Assembly: GCA_965153455.1 (NCBI GenBank)
Contig: OZ234501.1
Coordinates: forward strand, 6,820,001-6,884,000
Source: Sphagnum compactum
Taxonomy: Eukaryota; Bryophyta; Sphagnopsida; Sphagnales
Direction of reading: 5' to 3'
DNA length: 64,000 nucleotides
Shown here: positions 12,785 through 23,383 of the stretch, one piece after another
Layout: each line of letters opens with the position of its first letter
How positions within the stretch are numbered: the stretch's first letter is position 1
The notes under the pieces: model-generated
Told to the model about the DNA's origin: nothing
Databases searched by the model: none
The model's input: only the letters and a program-made list of their open reading frames with translations
Translations under genes and position numbers: made by a program

Positions 12785-13315
12785 ACTTCTTCTTCTACCA
12801 TTAACATAATATTGGAAAATGAAAATTCCCTTAGCAAATAATACACCATGAAATCCCCAATATATTTGCACAAAAAAATTACTAGTTAATTGATTAATCA
12901 TTCACCTTCGGTTCTAGATTTGGCATCATAACAAGTAGAATGGATATTTTTCATTAGGGGGAAAAAAAGGAAGTATGAACTTAAATATTCGGTGCTTAGA
13001 ATTCCCTTAGCAAAAAAAATTTGCCATAAAAACCTACACACATTTGCACATCATAAACAAACTAATTGATTAATCTTCACCTTTGATTCTAGACTTGGCA
13101 TCATAACAAGTAGAAAAAAGGAGAGGGCTTTCCTTGCGGACAAGTCACAAAAGTATGTAATGTGTATTAATGTATTAACTTAATATTGGGTACTGCAAAT
13201 TCCATTATAAAAACCCACCACAAAATCCACATATATTTGCACATAATTACCTAATCAACTAATTGATAAATCATTCACCTTTGATTCTACATTTAGGGCC
13301 AAAATAAATACCAGA
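12785..13315. repeat. Three-copy degenerate tandem repeat, ~182-bp period
   Basis: Three successive segments share the order: 'taatattgg', 'attcccttagcaaa', 'atatatttgcaca', 'actaattgattaatc', 'ttcacctttgattcta' and 'ggcatcataacaagtagaa'. The 'ttgcaca' anchors lie at about 12,866, 13,049 and 13,229, giving a period near 182 bp. Copies one and two are closest. The third has lost the 'ggcatcataacaag' end. The array lies directly before the GATA gene's upstream region. Confidence 0.7.
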
Positions 13316-14908
13316 AAGGAATTTTCTTTTACTTCTTGGGCTTGTTTTTCTTTTGGGGGACGAAAGTATGTACCAAAAACAGTTTTAATACTTAGAGCAA
13401 AAAGAGATGGGGGGGGGGGGGGGGGGGGGGATTGGGGGATTTCGTCCAACGCCATTTTTTTAGGGTTTCGTGGATGTGCGGTGGGGTATCTACAATTACT
13501 GATGTGGATAAAGCCCGGCAAAAAGTTTAGAAAACGGATGGCACAGATTAGCTTCTGTTATGGATAAGCTGATTTCCGCCGTCCAATTCAGGGAGCGCAT
13601 CTCTTCACACCAAAGCTCGTCCCGCATCTTCTCCTCTCTCGCGCGCGCTTTCTCTCTCTCTCTCACACAACTCTCTCTTTCTTTTCTGTCTTCTTCGTCG
13701 CCACCGATCATGCTAATGAGATCCAATTGTTGCTGAAGAGTCAGAGCAGATGATCAGCATGATGATAACAATCACAGATAGCGAGATCCTGATCGTGTCT
13801 TCGTTTGCATTTTGATTTGCTGTAAGTACAAGAGGAATTTTATTTCCATTGGTACATTCCTTCTCCTTCTTCTTCTTTGTTGGGAATTACAGTCGTGTCG
13901 TGGCGGCTTCATATAATCTTTCCTGCGAGTCCTCGTCTTCATCGCTATTCCGCCTTTTTTAATACATACTTAGCAGTGTGGATGCGCAGCTATGCTTCGC
14001 ACGCTTGAGGAGTACAGGGACAGTGAACACTGCATTTCTTGGGCTTCTTTCTTCTACGGGAGACAGCAATTTTTCTTCTTTTCCTTCGAACGGCTTCAGT
14101 AGTTTCTCTCCCAGGTAGGTAGACTACTACTGTATAGCTTCTGCTACTTCCGCACTTTTACGCATTATGATCGTGTGATCTGCAGTGGCGGATGCTCTGA
14201 TCTGCTGTCGGATTTCTTCCCTAAGCTCCCGAAGATCGCATGTTTTGTAGTGTCTGAGAGAAGTCGTTGTGTCTTGTTTCTTGTGATCGACCTTCCCTGC
14301 ACTTACCTGTGCGTGTGTTTTTTTTACCTTGTTTGCGATCGACTTTCCTGCACCTAGCTCTGTGTGTGTGTGTGTTTTGTGACGTGTTTGCGATCGGTTC
14401 TTCGTGGCTATGGCTGTTGTACGTGCAGTAAGATCTGCAAGGCCTTATGGAGATTGTGCCGTTCTGATCTGGGATTAACCTGGTGATGTCTAGTGACAGT
14501 CGCTGGAATTAAGTCTTTGTAATAATGCCAGCGTCTAGAGCTAGCAACGCACCACGAATATCGCCTACTACCATATAATGCAGCTCTAGACACATTCGAA
14601 GTACGGGAAGCCTAGGAATACGATCTGAGCAGATCGCTAATTTCTCCATTTTTCTAAGGATCCTAGAATTCACGTTTGAAACCCATGTTGGAATATGCGC
14701 TTCTAGTCTGGAGGCCTGTTATACGAGCAAGTGACATAAGAGCAGCATTGGTTCATTCCGCAGTCTGTTGCCCTTGGTTGCAGGCTACTGTTTCAAGAAG
14801 GGCCACAAATCGGGTGAAAGTTTTCAAAGGAAAAGTGTGGTGCATTTTGTCTGCAAGACGAGACAAGAAAAGAGTCGCGCGCGCGCGCGCACAAGATTGT
14901 TGAGGAGC
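13316..14908 (+). promoter_or_regulatory. Upstream and 5' leader region of the B-GATA gene
   Basis: A run of 22 G lies at 13,409-13,430. From about 13,610 a pyrimidine-rich tract rich in TCTCTC (about 13,645-13,690) resembles the Y-patch and leader sequences of plant core promoters, so transcription probably starts near here. The next 1.2 kb would then be a long leader, perhaps with its own intron, containing (TG)n at about 14,360 and (GC)n at about 14,876-14,892. No long conserved frame was found before 14,768. Confidence 0.4.
13409..13430. repeat. Homopolymer run of 22 G
   Basis: Twenty-two consecutive G residues, followed by ATTGGGGG. The exact length in the genome is uncertain because such runs are prone to sequencing error. 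Confidence 0.85.
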
Positions 14909-15678
14909 ATGCTAGAGAGTCATTCCTCCTATGGCAGGCTACAGGCATGCCAGTCTTGGCTGCCTGACTTTTTGACAACAACAAATCCTTCTGCTGCTGC
15001 TGCTGCTGCTGCAGGAGGAAAGGTCCAGCGGGCTCAAGTGCAGCAGGCTAATAGATGCCTACAAGAATGCAATGATGAAGAAGAGCGGATCTGTGCTCAC
15101 TGTGGAACATCGAAAACTCCACTGTGGAGAAATGGACCACAAGGTCCTAAGGTATTTTTCTACTACCTACTTTATTTACTAACTGAGTGTAGCTATAGAA
15201 AACTTGTACTGTGTGTGACTGTGTTGCTGACCCCCCTTTGTACTGTTTGCTTCTGGCACAGTCTCTTTGCAATGCATGTGGGATTCGTCACAAAAAGGCA
15301 GGAAGACGGTCAGCTGCTCTTGTTAGCTCAGAATTTGAAGATGGCCACTCTATTATAGCAGGTGCTGGGAAAGGGGGAAAGCGCAAGCTGGAACAAGTGT
15401 TAGGACAGCAGTACTGGATGTATCAGCAAGCCCAGAAACAGAGAGGTGAGGTCTATGCAAGACCAAGAGATAGTCTGCTTAGTAGTGGTGCCAGCTGCAT
15501 CACATGGCAGCAAAGTTTGTTACCATCTGCACAATCCCCCTTACAGCACAATTGCCATCAACCTCTTCCTTCCATCCAGGAAGAGGACATGCTAGAGATG
15601 TGCGCCTTTGCATCTGATGAAGAGGAGGGTGCTGCCTTGCTAATGGCTCTTTCCCACTCTGGATGTCTGAAGTGTTAG
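14909..15678 (+). CDS. LLM-domain B-class GATA transcription factor
   Basis: Two coding exons, 14,909-15,151 and 15,262-15,678, join in phase 0 across a 110-bp GT..AG intron that splits the finger, giving 219 aa. The class-B GATA finger is C62-C65-C84-C87 with an 18-residue loop carrying KTPLWRNGPQGPK. It is followed by CNACGIRHKKAGRRSAA. The C-terminus has an acidic stretch and then ALLMALS, the LLM motif (residues 207-209) that defines B-GATAs such as GNC, CGA1/GNL and GATA15-17. Family knowledge: nuclear factors that bind GATA sites and act downstream of light, cytokinin, auxin and gibberellin in greening and development. A seven-alanine run (29-35) comes from a (GCT)n repeat. The start at 14,909 is my choice. 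The frame is open upstream to an ATG at 14,768, but that part is encoded by (GC)n-type sequence and looks like leader. The C-terminal GCLKC tail after LLM is a small extension. Confidence 0.85.
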
Positions 15679-18554
15679 CTGCCTTGTCTCTGAATGTGAT
15701 GCACCACTACATTGGGTGTACATGGTACTGTACATAGTTAGGGCACGTAGGGAGATGAAGATGGATGGCTGATGTACGAAGCTGGTACATGGCACTCTCA
15801 TTCTATAAAATGTGCTGCAAGGCACCTTGGCTTTCTCTCATTGCCTGAATTGGACCAGGTCCACAATTGTATCATCTGTGCATGGCAGCAGCAACGTGTG
15901 GACCTGAACTGTTGTCTATGCCCACCCAGGCATCCCAATCATGTGATATTTCAAGATGGTCTAGGTTGTCTACTTCCACATTCACATCCCAGGACTTCAT
16001 CAGGCAAGATTTATCAGGCTCTTGAAGAGGGTCTCACTATCTATGTTTCTCCCTCAATGAACCCTCATGCCAGGGACTTGTTTGAGGTGTATTAAATATT
16101 TGGGGAGAGCAATTGTTGATCATCCTAGAGCAGCATGTCATGCAGAACCAAATAAAGTTTTGTTTCACTCACATGATGTTTCTAGAAATTCTTACAGGTC
16201 TGACATCAAAAAGGGAAGTCCAAGCCTCGCTGATCCAGCACTTCTGTCTGTTTACATGAATTTTGGGAACTGTTGTGACATTCAGGTCAGCTCTCGTGTA
16301 GCATTTGAGATAATTGCTTCTAGAGGATGATTAATTCTTTTTGTGCAAATTTTTTTTCGTGTCGCATCACAGATTCAATCTGACTTGAAATTTCTTTCTG
16401 ATCTTGGAAAACTTAGTCTCTCTTTACAACAATATGATAAAATATAGATATAGTACAGCTATATGTAAGAGAGATACAGAGAGGGATATGGGACTGTGCT
16501 TGCTACTTTGCATACAAACAATGTAGATTTGACAAGATGCTGAGGAAGACAGTATCCAGATTACCAAGGAAGGTTATTCTGGCTAACATTCATACAGTGA
16601 TGGAATTGGACAAAATCTTTGAAACTTCAAGCCAGTTGCCAAAGTGCAGGGTGCTTTCATGTGGAGGTGCAGAAAGAGGCTGCTACTAAGGACAAAGTAA
16701 GCTCTATTAGCAGGTGCCACCAAACACCTCCATGAATAGTAACTGGTGAAGGCTTGAGATAAGTTACATCGTCTTGCAGTAGGGGGAAAGGGGTGTGTGC
16801 ATTTGTGTAGTCAGGATTGGCATCTGTCTGCCATGGAGTGAAACAGGGTCCATCAAAGCTGGGGAACAGATGGGAGAGCTCAACTTTGAAAGTGTACCAT
16901 CTAAAATGGCAGATGATCAACTGATTTTGAGCACGTTGTGAGAAAGACAAGCTAGTTTAAAGGACTAATTCAAAAGAAAAACTGAGGAAAGAGAGTAGTT
17001 ATAATGAACAACAACCCCATAAGTTGATCGTTCCCATTCCCACAGACTTGATGGGAAGGAGCAGAGAACATTCATCACTGCAGGGATCTAACAAGTAGAA
17101 ACAGCACACACTTCCAGAATCTGGCCAGAGCCTGGATAAGCATTCACTGCTGAATCTGTAGTTCTTCACTGTGCCCAATATTTGGGGAGAGCAAGTGAGA
17201 GAAGGCAGATCCCACAGTTTTGGACATGCAGGAGAACCATTCTTATGAGTTCTGACTGCCTCAACATCAGCAAAACCTTATGTGAGCTACAAAAATGGGG
17301 ACTAAGAACTTTCATATCTCAAAATTAAGAAGTCCATAGTTTATAACTTATGCTCCAAGATATCTAGGACTTGAGGAAACATGATCACCATATCCAGAAA
17401 TGCATAAAATCAGATGAATATAGCAAGTTGTCACATTTATCTGAAGTTTTCATGCCAATATATGCAGACTTCAAGGTACAGGGGAACTCTCTGGTGGTTG
17501 TAGCACATCTTGCTTTCCAGGTGAGCTTTATCAACTCATACACTTCAGAAACACCTTCCGATGCAGTAATCAAGCTGAGCCATTTTACTGAACAGAGGAA
17601 AACATTAGTGACATTGATAATTGGCACAGTTGAAAAAGATTTTTGGCACATCTGTCTCAAATTGATGGTCTACCAGCACCTGCCTAGCTAAATTTACAGT
17701 TCTCGTGATACTTTGCTCTTGGTTGCTCCTTGTTGGAAACCATCTGCATCTCGTGAGACTTGGCTTGCCCTTGCTCCTTGATGGACACCATCTGCAACCA
17801 CAATGTTGCCCAAGTGTTCATCAGCCCAGCATTGGGCAACAATACATGCAGATAGTGCAGGAGGAATTTCAGCAGAAAAAATATCTTATTGAACTTCCTC
17901 CATACTTGCTATAAGTTTAAACTAGAAAGATGACCAATGATAATTTTATAGAGATTGCAGATCCACAAAGTCAGTGTGCAGGATAGTCCAACACTGATAA
18001 ACACTGAAGAAAATGAGTTTGAACAACAGTGACAGTCAAAAACACACAAAGATTTGAGTTCAAACAATAGTGACAGTCACACAGTCAATCTCAGACATCA
18101 ACTAACATACAGAGTTTCTGTAATAGGACCCAAAGTAACATGAAGACAGTCACAATGTGGGGTAGCTCAACAAAACATATACAAGATCACCAAGCAAATG
18201 AGGAAGAAGAAGGGAACAAACTGACAGGAAACAGGAAGAGAGGAGAGAAACAAGGAAAATCTTAGCAGAACAATGTTAAGAGCAGGAGTTAAAAAATCAA
18301 GGACTGCACAGACAGGGACAGGGTTTTTCAGCATTTGATCTTGGGAGATTCAACAACTAGCTATTTGAAAGCAGTCTTACAAAACTGAAACTATTCTGAG
18401 AAGAGATATCTTTCATAAGAATAGAGAAATCTCCATTCTCATGATGAAGAAGAAACAGCAAGGCTAACACTTCCTCAGGAAGCCACAGAAAGAATCAAAC
18501 AAGGGGAGACAAAAAACAAAATGAAAAACGAAAAACACACCGGTATGAACAAAA
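15679..18554. other. 3' flank and intergenic DNA, nothing recognised
   Basis: The first few hundred bases are probably the 3' untranslated region of the GATA gene. The rest has moderate GC, short open frames on both strands and no recognised protein motif. Its composition resembles the introns and flanks at 52-58 kb, where Penelope-linked repeats lie, so more decayed copies may be hidden here. Confidence 0.35.
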
Positions 18555-18760
18555 GTGCCAGTCTCACACCTGTTCAGGGACCATCAACAGTAGTATGTAT
18601 GATAGTGACTTAACTATCACAACTTCCCCACTGACTTCATCAGCTCCCTACAGTGGGTAAAGGCCGGTGACAAGCACCATCCTGCGAACTGAGTTTCTGC
18701 TGCAATTCCGGAAGCAACGGGAAGACTCAGCCATACTACTGGCTAGCAACAGACCCCACA
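18555..18760 (-). repeat. Penelope-linked 3' repeat, copy a
   Basis: On the minus strand this reads GCTAGCCAGTAGTATGGCTG, then AGTCTTCC, then CAGAAACTC, then GGGAGCTGATGAAGTCAGTG, then a GATAGT..ACTATC mini-hairpin, then CTGTTGATGGTCCCTG. The same blocks in the same order occur at 52,480-52,640 and 53,690-53,920. It lies about 100 bp downstream (in minus orientation) of the reverse-transcriptase fragment that ends at 18,851. Confidence 0.65.
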
Positions 18761-18850
18761 ACAAAGACCAGACAAAGAAACAAAGAAAGATAGAAAGGGA
18801 AAAGAACAGGGAAAGACTAAGAACAAGTGGGCTTACAGGAAGCTCCCCAC

Positions 18851-19300
18851 TTACAAGACCCGAAGCAAAATCATTCTGAAAATGCCAAAAGCGGAAATTC
18901 CAAACAGGAATTTTTCTTTAAGAACCAATCCTCTAGTTCTCTTTAGAAGAACTTTAAAAGGGTAGCCTTTTGCCTTCAGAAAGACAATAAGACTGACCAT
19001 CTGGAAGACAAAAAACTTCTTACAACTACAAAGTCTCAAGAATCTGTAAAATTGACTATTGATAACCCCCAGCTTCGCAGTCATTGAGATATTGGAATGA
19101 ACATGAGGCATTCTAATCATTTCAATACCTGCATACTCTGGTTGAGAGTGTTTGTCAAAAATGTCACAGGATAAACCTTGAGGACTCTGGCTCACAGTTA
19201 GATCCAAGAAATTAAAAGAGAAGCCTTTAGATGTACAAATCAACTTGCAAGAGGTTTTTGGGTATATGCCGCCACCAAAAGAGTCTTGGTTAAGGTACAT
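18851..19300 (-). pseudogene. 5'-truncated Penelope-like reverse transcriptase, C-terminal part
   Basis: The minus-strand frame runs without a stop from 19,399 to 18,851 (182 codons). Homology to retroelement protein is visible from about 19,290 down. GIYPK is followed by NFLDLTVSQSPQGLSCDIFD, then the HSNI and SQFYRFLRLC blocks, then LKAKGYPFKVLLKRTRG. This order is the thumb-side and C-terminal region of Penelope-like reverse transcriptases (PLE), where FLDL, a histidine-rich block and an 'SQFxRxxRxC' block follow the palm. The finger and palm motifs, including the catalytic YxDD, are absent, so the copy is 5'-truncated and inactive. No GIY-YIG endonuclease follows; the sequence passes directly into the 3' repeat. 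The family call is by motif recall. A telomere-type repeat marks the upstream edge. Confidence 0.6.
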
Positions 19301-19319
19301 GGGTTTAGGGTTTAGGGTT
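19301..19319 (+). repeat. Interstitial telomere-type repeat (TTTAGGG)
   Basis: GGGTTTAGGGTTTAGGGTT on plus is about 2.7 units of the plant telomere repeat. It abuts the truncated 5' side of the Penelope-like fragment. In that element's orientation it lies on the antisense strand beyond the element. Confidence 0.75.
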
Positions 19320-20979
19320 CTATTCTGAGAAGAGATGTCAGCTTTCTGCAACTTGCCAATCCAAGGCTCATTGATCACAAGCAGAAGGAGCTTTGCCACT
19401 TAGTGAGGACAGGCTGCATTTCAGTGTCTATTTTTCTTCCACACATTAGACCTCCTAATTGTGTTTGTTCCTCATGAAGTAGAGCACAGAATACATACCA
19501 GGCACTGGTTGTAACATTGAAGTAAAGCACTCAGTCATAGGAGTCATGTGCTGACTAGTCAGATTAGTCTCCCAGCCCTGAATGAGAACACCATGCATTA
19601 TCTATCAAATGTGTGCCTTGAACACCATGAAACTAGAGGATCTGGTTAGGATGTCTGGAGGTTGAAATCCCACAGTCCACAACAAAGGTTCTGAAAATCA
19701 TACAACTGAACATTTGCCCCAAACTCCAGCATAAATAAGTGAAGGCATGCATCTACTGGTCAGATAATATCACAAAACAGCTGGCATAGTTCACTCACAT
19801 TGTGAATCTCACACATGGGCTAAGAGCTAAAGAAGACCAACCATGGCAGGACCTCTCAAAGATGGTGTCTCCAAGGAAGATGGTAATTTTGCCCCTGTTT
19901 CCATCCTGTACTTCACTAGGAACTCCTCCCAGCTCAGGTCATTGTTCCGTTTCTGCAAGAAGAAATTGTCTTTGTGACCATAAAACCCTTGTGCACAAGC
20001 CACATGAATCACCAAGTCAAGAGAAACAACAGACATCCACCAAGGAAGTGGACAAGCTTCACCAAATGGTATGATCTTCAGAGTTTGACCTAATGCATTC
20101 TTATGTAGATGCAGCAAGACAATTCATTACTGATTGCAGCACTCAAAAATGAAAGGGTTTCAAAGAACATCAATGTGATTGCAGAGAAAAACTCTGTAAC
20201 AGAAGGGCACAGAAGGAAGTATGCATCAGTTTTGGAAAAACTAATATAAAGAGGACAAGAATAAGTGCAATAAAAACTTATTGAGTGTTGCTCACAAAGC
20301 ATCAGACCATCACTTTTACCATGAATGAACTAGCTGGAATTACTCCAAAATGACTTCATTAGCTGCTAAAAATGGGTGTAGATAAGTAAATGATGCTCTC
20401 TGCTGAAACGTAAGGCAAAAATACTATGCAAAAACATACATCCTTACACTTTGTTTCATTTCCAAAAGCAACACAAAGACTCCCTTGAAAAGTCAGTTAC
20501 TACTCAAGAAGTACATGTATTCAAAAGGCAATGTTATCTTAATTCAAGCTATGCCAAGCTTGTGAGGGTCCACAAGCTCTTTGCTATAAATATTGCATTC
20601 TGACATGCAGGACTTTATTTTCTGCATTCCAGAATCTGACATCATTGATGCCTGTTGTTTAACCAGGAATGAGCATCCCAAATACAGAGCAATGAAGGTT
20701 ACCTGTCCTGCTAACTGCTTGCTGATACTTTGCATCAATTGCTCCTTTTCTGCACAGATTTTGCATCAGTTGCAACTACCATTGAGTTAAGGCACAGACT
20801 GTTACTACAGAGCAGGGACAGACAAAAGCAGAGGAACATCAGCTACATCTGCATTTGCTTGGTATGGGATACTGAGTTCATACAATGAGAAAGTCCACTC
20901 TATCACCAATGTGGCCTGCTCGGTGCTATTTGTACACAACAAACAAAAAGGAGAAATCCAGAACAACATGAACCATTTG
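19320..20979. other. Flank between Penelope fragment and Borealin-like gene, with unassigned exon-like segments
   Basis: On minus, two segments have good splice borders. One begins at 19,952 after TTCTTCTTGCAG and reads KRNNDLSWEEFLVKYRMETG and on, open to about 19,830. The other, 19,577-19,499, lies between an ATTCAG acceptor and a G|GTATGT donor. A third, about 20,751-20,705, lies between a TGTGCAG acceptor and a CAG|GTAACC donor and reads KEQLMQSISKQLAGQ in one frame. They could be further exons of the Borealin-like gene or gene scraps. I could not connect their phases to it. A partial copy of the Penelope-linked repeat (TGACTTCATTAGCTGC) sits near 20,350. Confidence 0.25.
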
Positions 20980-21833
20980 CTAGACAGACATCTTATGAAG
21001 CAGAGAAGTGAGTAAGGTACGTGATGTTCTAGGGACACAGAAGCCTGGTGTGTTTTCAACAGATGCTCCAGCTCCCATCTGGCCACCCTGTGCTTGTGAC
21101 CCTCCAAGTAGGTACGCTTTATCATGTATGATGTTAAGTTGAATAGTGCCATCTGGTCGAGTGGTAGCTTCCGTGTTAGGGCAATATTCCTTGAGAAATT
21201 GCATCATGGGCATCTTCCGGATGTGACTAGGGTACTTGGATTGTTGCAAGGTAAGCTGCCCAGTGATGCTTGCAATATGACCATCCTTAAGAGCGCGAAT
21301 GGCTGCAGCTCTTGACTCTACTGCACAAACCTCCTCACAACATACTCATGCATTAGAAACCGATTCCCGTATGGTTAATCACAACCACTCTGTAGCACAG
21401 AACAAGGGCTTACCCAGCAAATTCGTCAAACCCTAAACTAGAAACCCTAATCTAGCAAAACCTCTAAGAAAACTTCAACCAAAGCCGGAGTGCACTTGGT
21501 GGAGAACAAGAATCGTCAGAATGTCTGAAGCCCGCGGTAAAAGAGACGGTAGACGAGAGTCCCAAGAATGGTAAAGAAGCTAGGACTCATGCAAACCTAA
21601 CAGCGCCATTGACAACAGAAAAACTCAATAGGAACCGAATCAGCTCTGTATGGATCCAAATAGGTACCTTCACGGTCGCAAGCCTCGCAGACAAGCTTGA
21701 CGATACGCATGCGCTCCTCATGATCAGCCTTTGCTTTCTCCTCTTCCTCATCGAGGATGATTACTTCCGGGGGCACATTTGTATCCTTTTTTGCCAAAGG
21801 CTTACGAATCGCACCTTTCTTGGGCCGACCCAT
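20980..21833 (-). CDS. Borealin-like chromosomal passenger protein (5' exons)
   Basis: Exon 1 is 21,833-21,668, with a donor at GAAG|GTACCT. Exon 2 starts at 21,320 after TTTGTGCAG, and the phases join to give ACDREVESRAAAIRALKDGH. In total 168 aa can be read to a stop at 20,980. After a basic start (MGRPKKGAIRKPLAKK) and an acidic patch comes a long helix (EEEKAKADHEERMRIVKLVC and on). Then comes YPSHIRKMPMMQFLKEYCP, which fits the Nbl1/Borealin N-terminal pattern of a helix followed by 'LP..L..M...DF'. In other eukaryotes this helix bundles with INCENP and Survivin in the chromosomal passenger complex that targets Aurora kinase to centromeres. The 'FDREVE' block of the animal protein has a close counterpart (CDREVE). 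Plant Borealins are longer, so exon 2 may splice out near TSR (21,015) and further exons may lie at 20.7 kb or below. The assignment is inferred from motifs. Confidence 0.55.
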
Positions 21834-22911
21834 GGAACCCCCTCAAATCCCCACTACCGCTAGAACACACACACATGCACTACACACAAACAAACAGAGC
21901 AAAATCGCAATACAGCGCAAATGCCGCAAGGAAATAATTTAATGAAAGCAAATTACGAAGTCCGTGCGCTGGGATTGGCAGATGCGCATTCAGGTGCGAT
22001 GATTTGTTCTATTTTCTCGCCGAAATTGGATCTAAACGGCTGTTAGAAAACCGCGAAGAGCTGCTGCAAGGACCCAAAGCGACAGAATTTTCGACGTCGC
22101 CGCTGTCCGCGAGAGTCGAGGGAGGGGCGGGAAAATTACCCTTTGCAATTTCAAATTTGGAACGGGTCTGTCTCTCTCAAAGTTCCTGACCCATTCCAGG
22201 CTCCAGTCTCCAGGGATTTTCTATTTTTAATTTTTTGCCAAATTTTGTGATATAGAAATTTAGGTGGGTTTTTTCCACCAAAAAAAAAAGAAACAGAAAA
22301 ATTAGTCGAATCAGCAATATAAAGTTTTTAAAATCCAAAATTTTCCATTTTTTTAGTCAAGAACATGACAAAAGTTGTTGCTTTTTTTGGAGCAATTCTC
22401 TTTTCCTTTGAAATTTAATAACAAAATTTATGTACTTTTTAATCGTAAATTTTATTTTATTTTTCAAGAGCGAAAGTTTGGAACATACACGTTTTTCATA
22501 TAAAAGAAGGGCTTGAATACATGCATTTCCATGATTTGAGACATGTGAGTGAAACCAATAGGATAAATTTGAATTGGAGGATAGATATTATGCTAAGTGA
22601 TTCAACCACGAGGGCATGATAATTATACAAGTTCCTCATCTATTGTAGCCCTTCCAGTTAAGAGATCCTTCATTTGAGCTCCTAACCACACAGTAAATGT
22701 AGGCACGGGATGTTGTAAATGAAGAGGTAAGACATTGTTCCTTCATCCCCTTGGGCGACCTCAACCCCTTCCACGTGCATAGTGTTCCATTCATTTTGCT
22801 TCATGGCAATTTCATCCTTCAAAATATTCCCTATGTACCTTGTCAATTATGGACACCAATAAAAAAGATATTGATCATAAACTATTTTTAGGGACACATA
22901 TGGAGTGGAAA
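21834..22911 (-). promoter_or_regulatory. Upstream region of the Borealin-like gene, then AT-rich DNA
   Basis: 21,834-22,210 is GC-richer and is the likely promoter and leader of the minus-strand gene. Beyond 22,220 the sequence becomes AT-rich with A and T runs and no recognised feature up to the miniature element at 22,912. A divergent plus-strand gene was looked for and not found. Confidence 0.35.
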
Positions 22912-23066
22912 CACTACTACAAAATGTGGGTGCAGTTCACTAGTCCCCGTTCATTAGACCAGTGAATTCACTGCTTCTTTCACTAGTCCCCATTTACTAC
23001 AACTAGTGAATTCACTCAAAATCCAGTGAAATCACATGGTGTACAGGGACACATTTTGTCGTAGTG
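22912..23066. mobile_element. Miniature CACTA-ended element, 155 bp, target duplication AAA
   Basis: The element begins CACTACTACAAAATGTGGG and ends CACATTTTGTCGTAGTG, an imperfect terminal inverted repeat of about 18 bp. It is flanked on both sides by AAA. CACTA-type superfamily elements begin CACTA and make 3-bp duplications, so both features fit. It contains repeated 'ccagtgaattcact' words and no coding capacity, so it is non-autonomous. Confidence 0.8.
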
Positions 23067-23383
23067 AAAAATTGTGCAAACCACTGATGAACCACTTGTG
23101 TTTCACTACACAAGCCATACAAGCACCACTTCAAACCCACCATGCAAACCACTCGGAAACCACTATGCAAAACACTATGAACAAAATGTGGTAGTAGAAA
23201 AAAATACTTATATAATGCCTATGTGGGTGTAGAATTTGTTATGACATGCTTATGTATGGCCTCCATTTCTTGTGTGAATAGTCTTTTTAACTTGCCCACC
23301 CCGTGAAGCACCTCTCCAACATCACATTCCTCCTCATTAGGGTCCCACATACGACATTTCATATGTGGATATAATGCAAAGTA
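23067..23383. other. Short flank with CCAC-rich words
   Basis: Repeated 'aaccac' and 'caccat' words and a fragment CACTATGAACAAAATGTGGTAGTAG resembling a rearranged CACTA end near 23,167-23,191. Otherwise nothing is recognised. It may be the 3' region of the TNP2 element. Confidence 0.3.

Noticed and set aside
14676-14903. Additional small gene or upstream start for the GATA protein at 14,676 or 14,768
   Set aside because: The frames run through (GC)n sequence, encode Arg-Ala runs and have no resemblance to B-GATA N-termini. The start at 14,909 is more sensible, though not proven.
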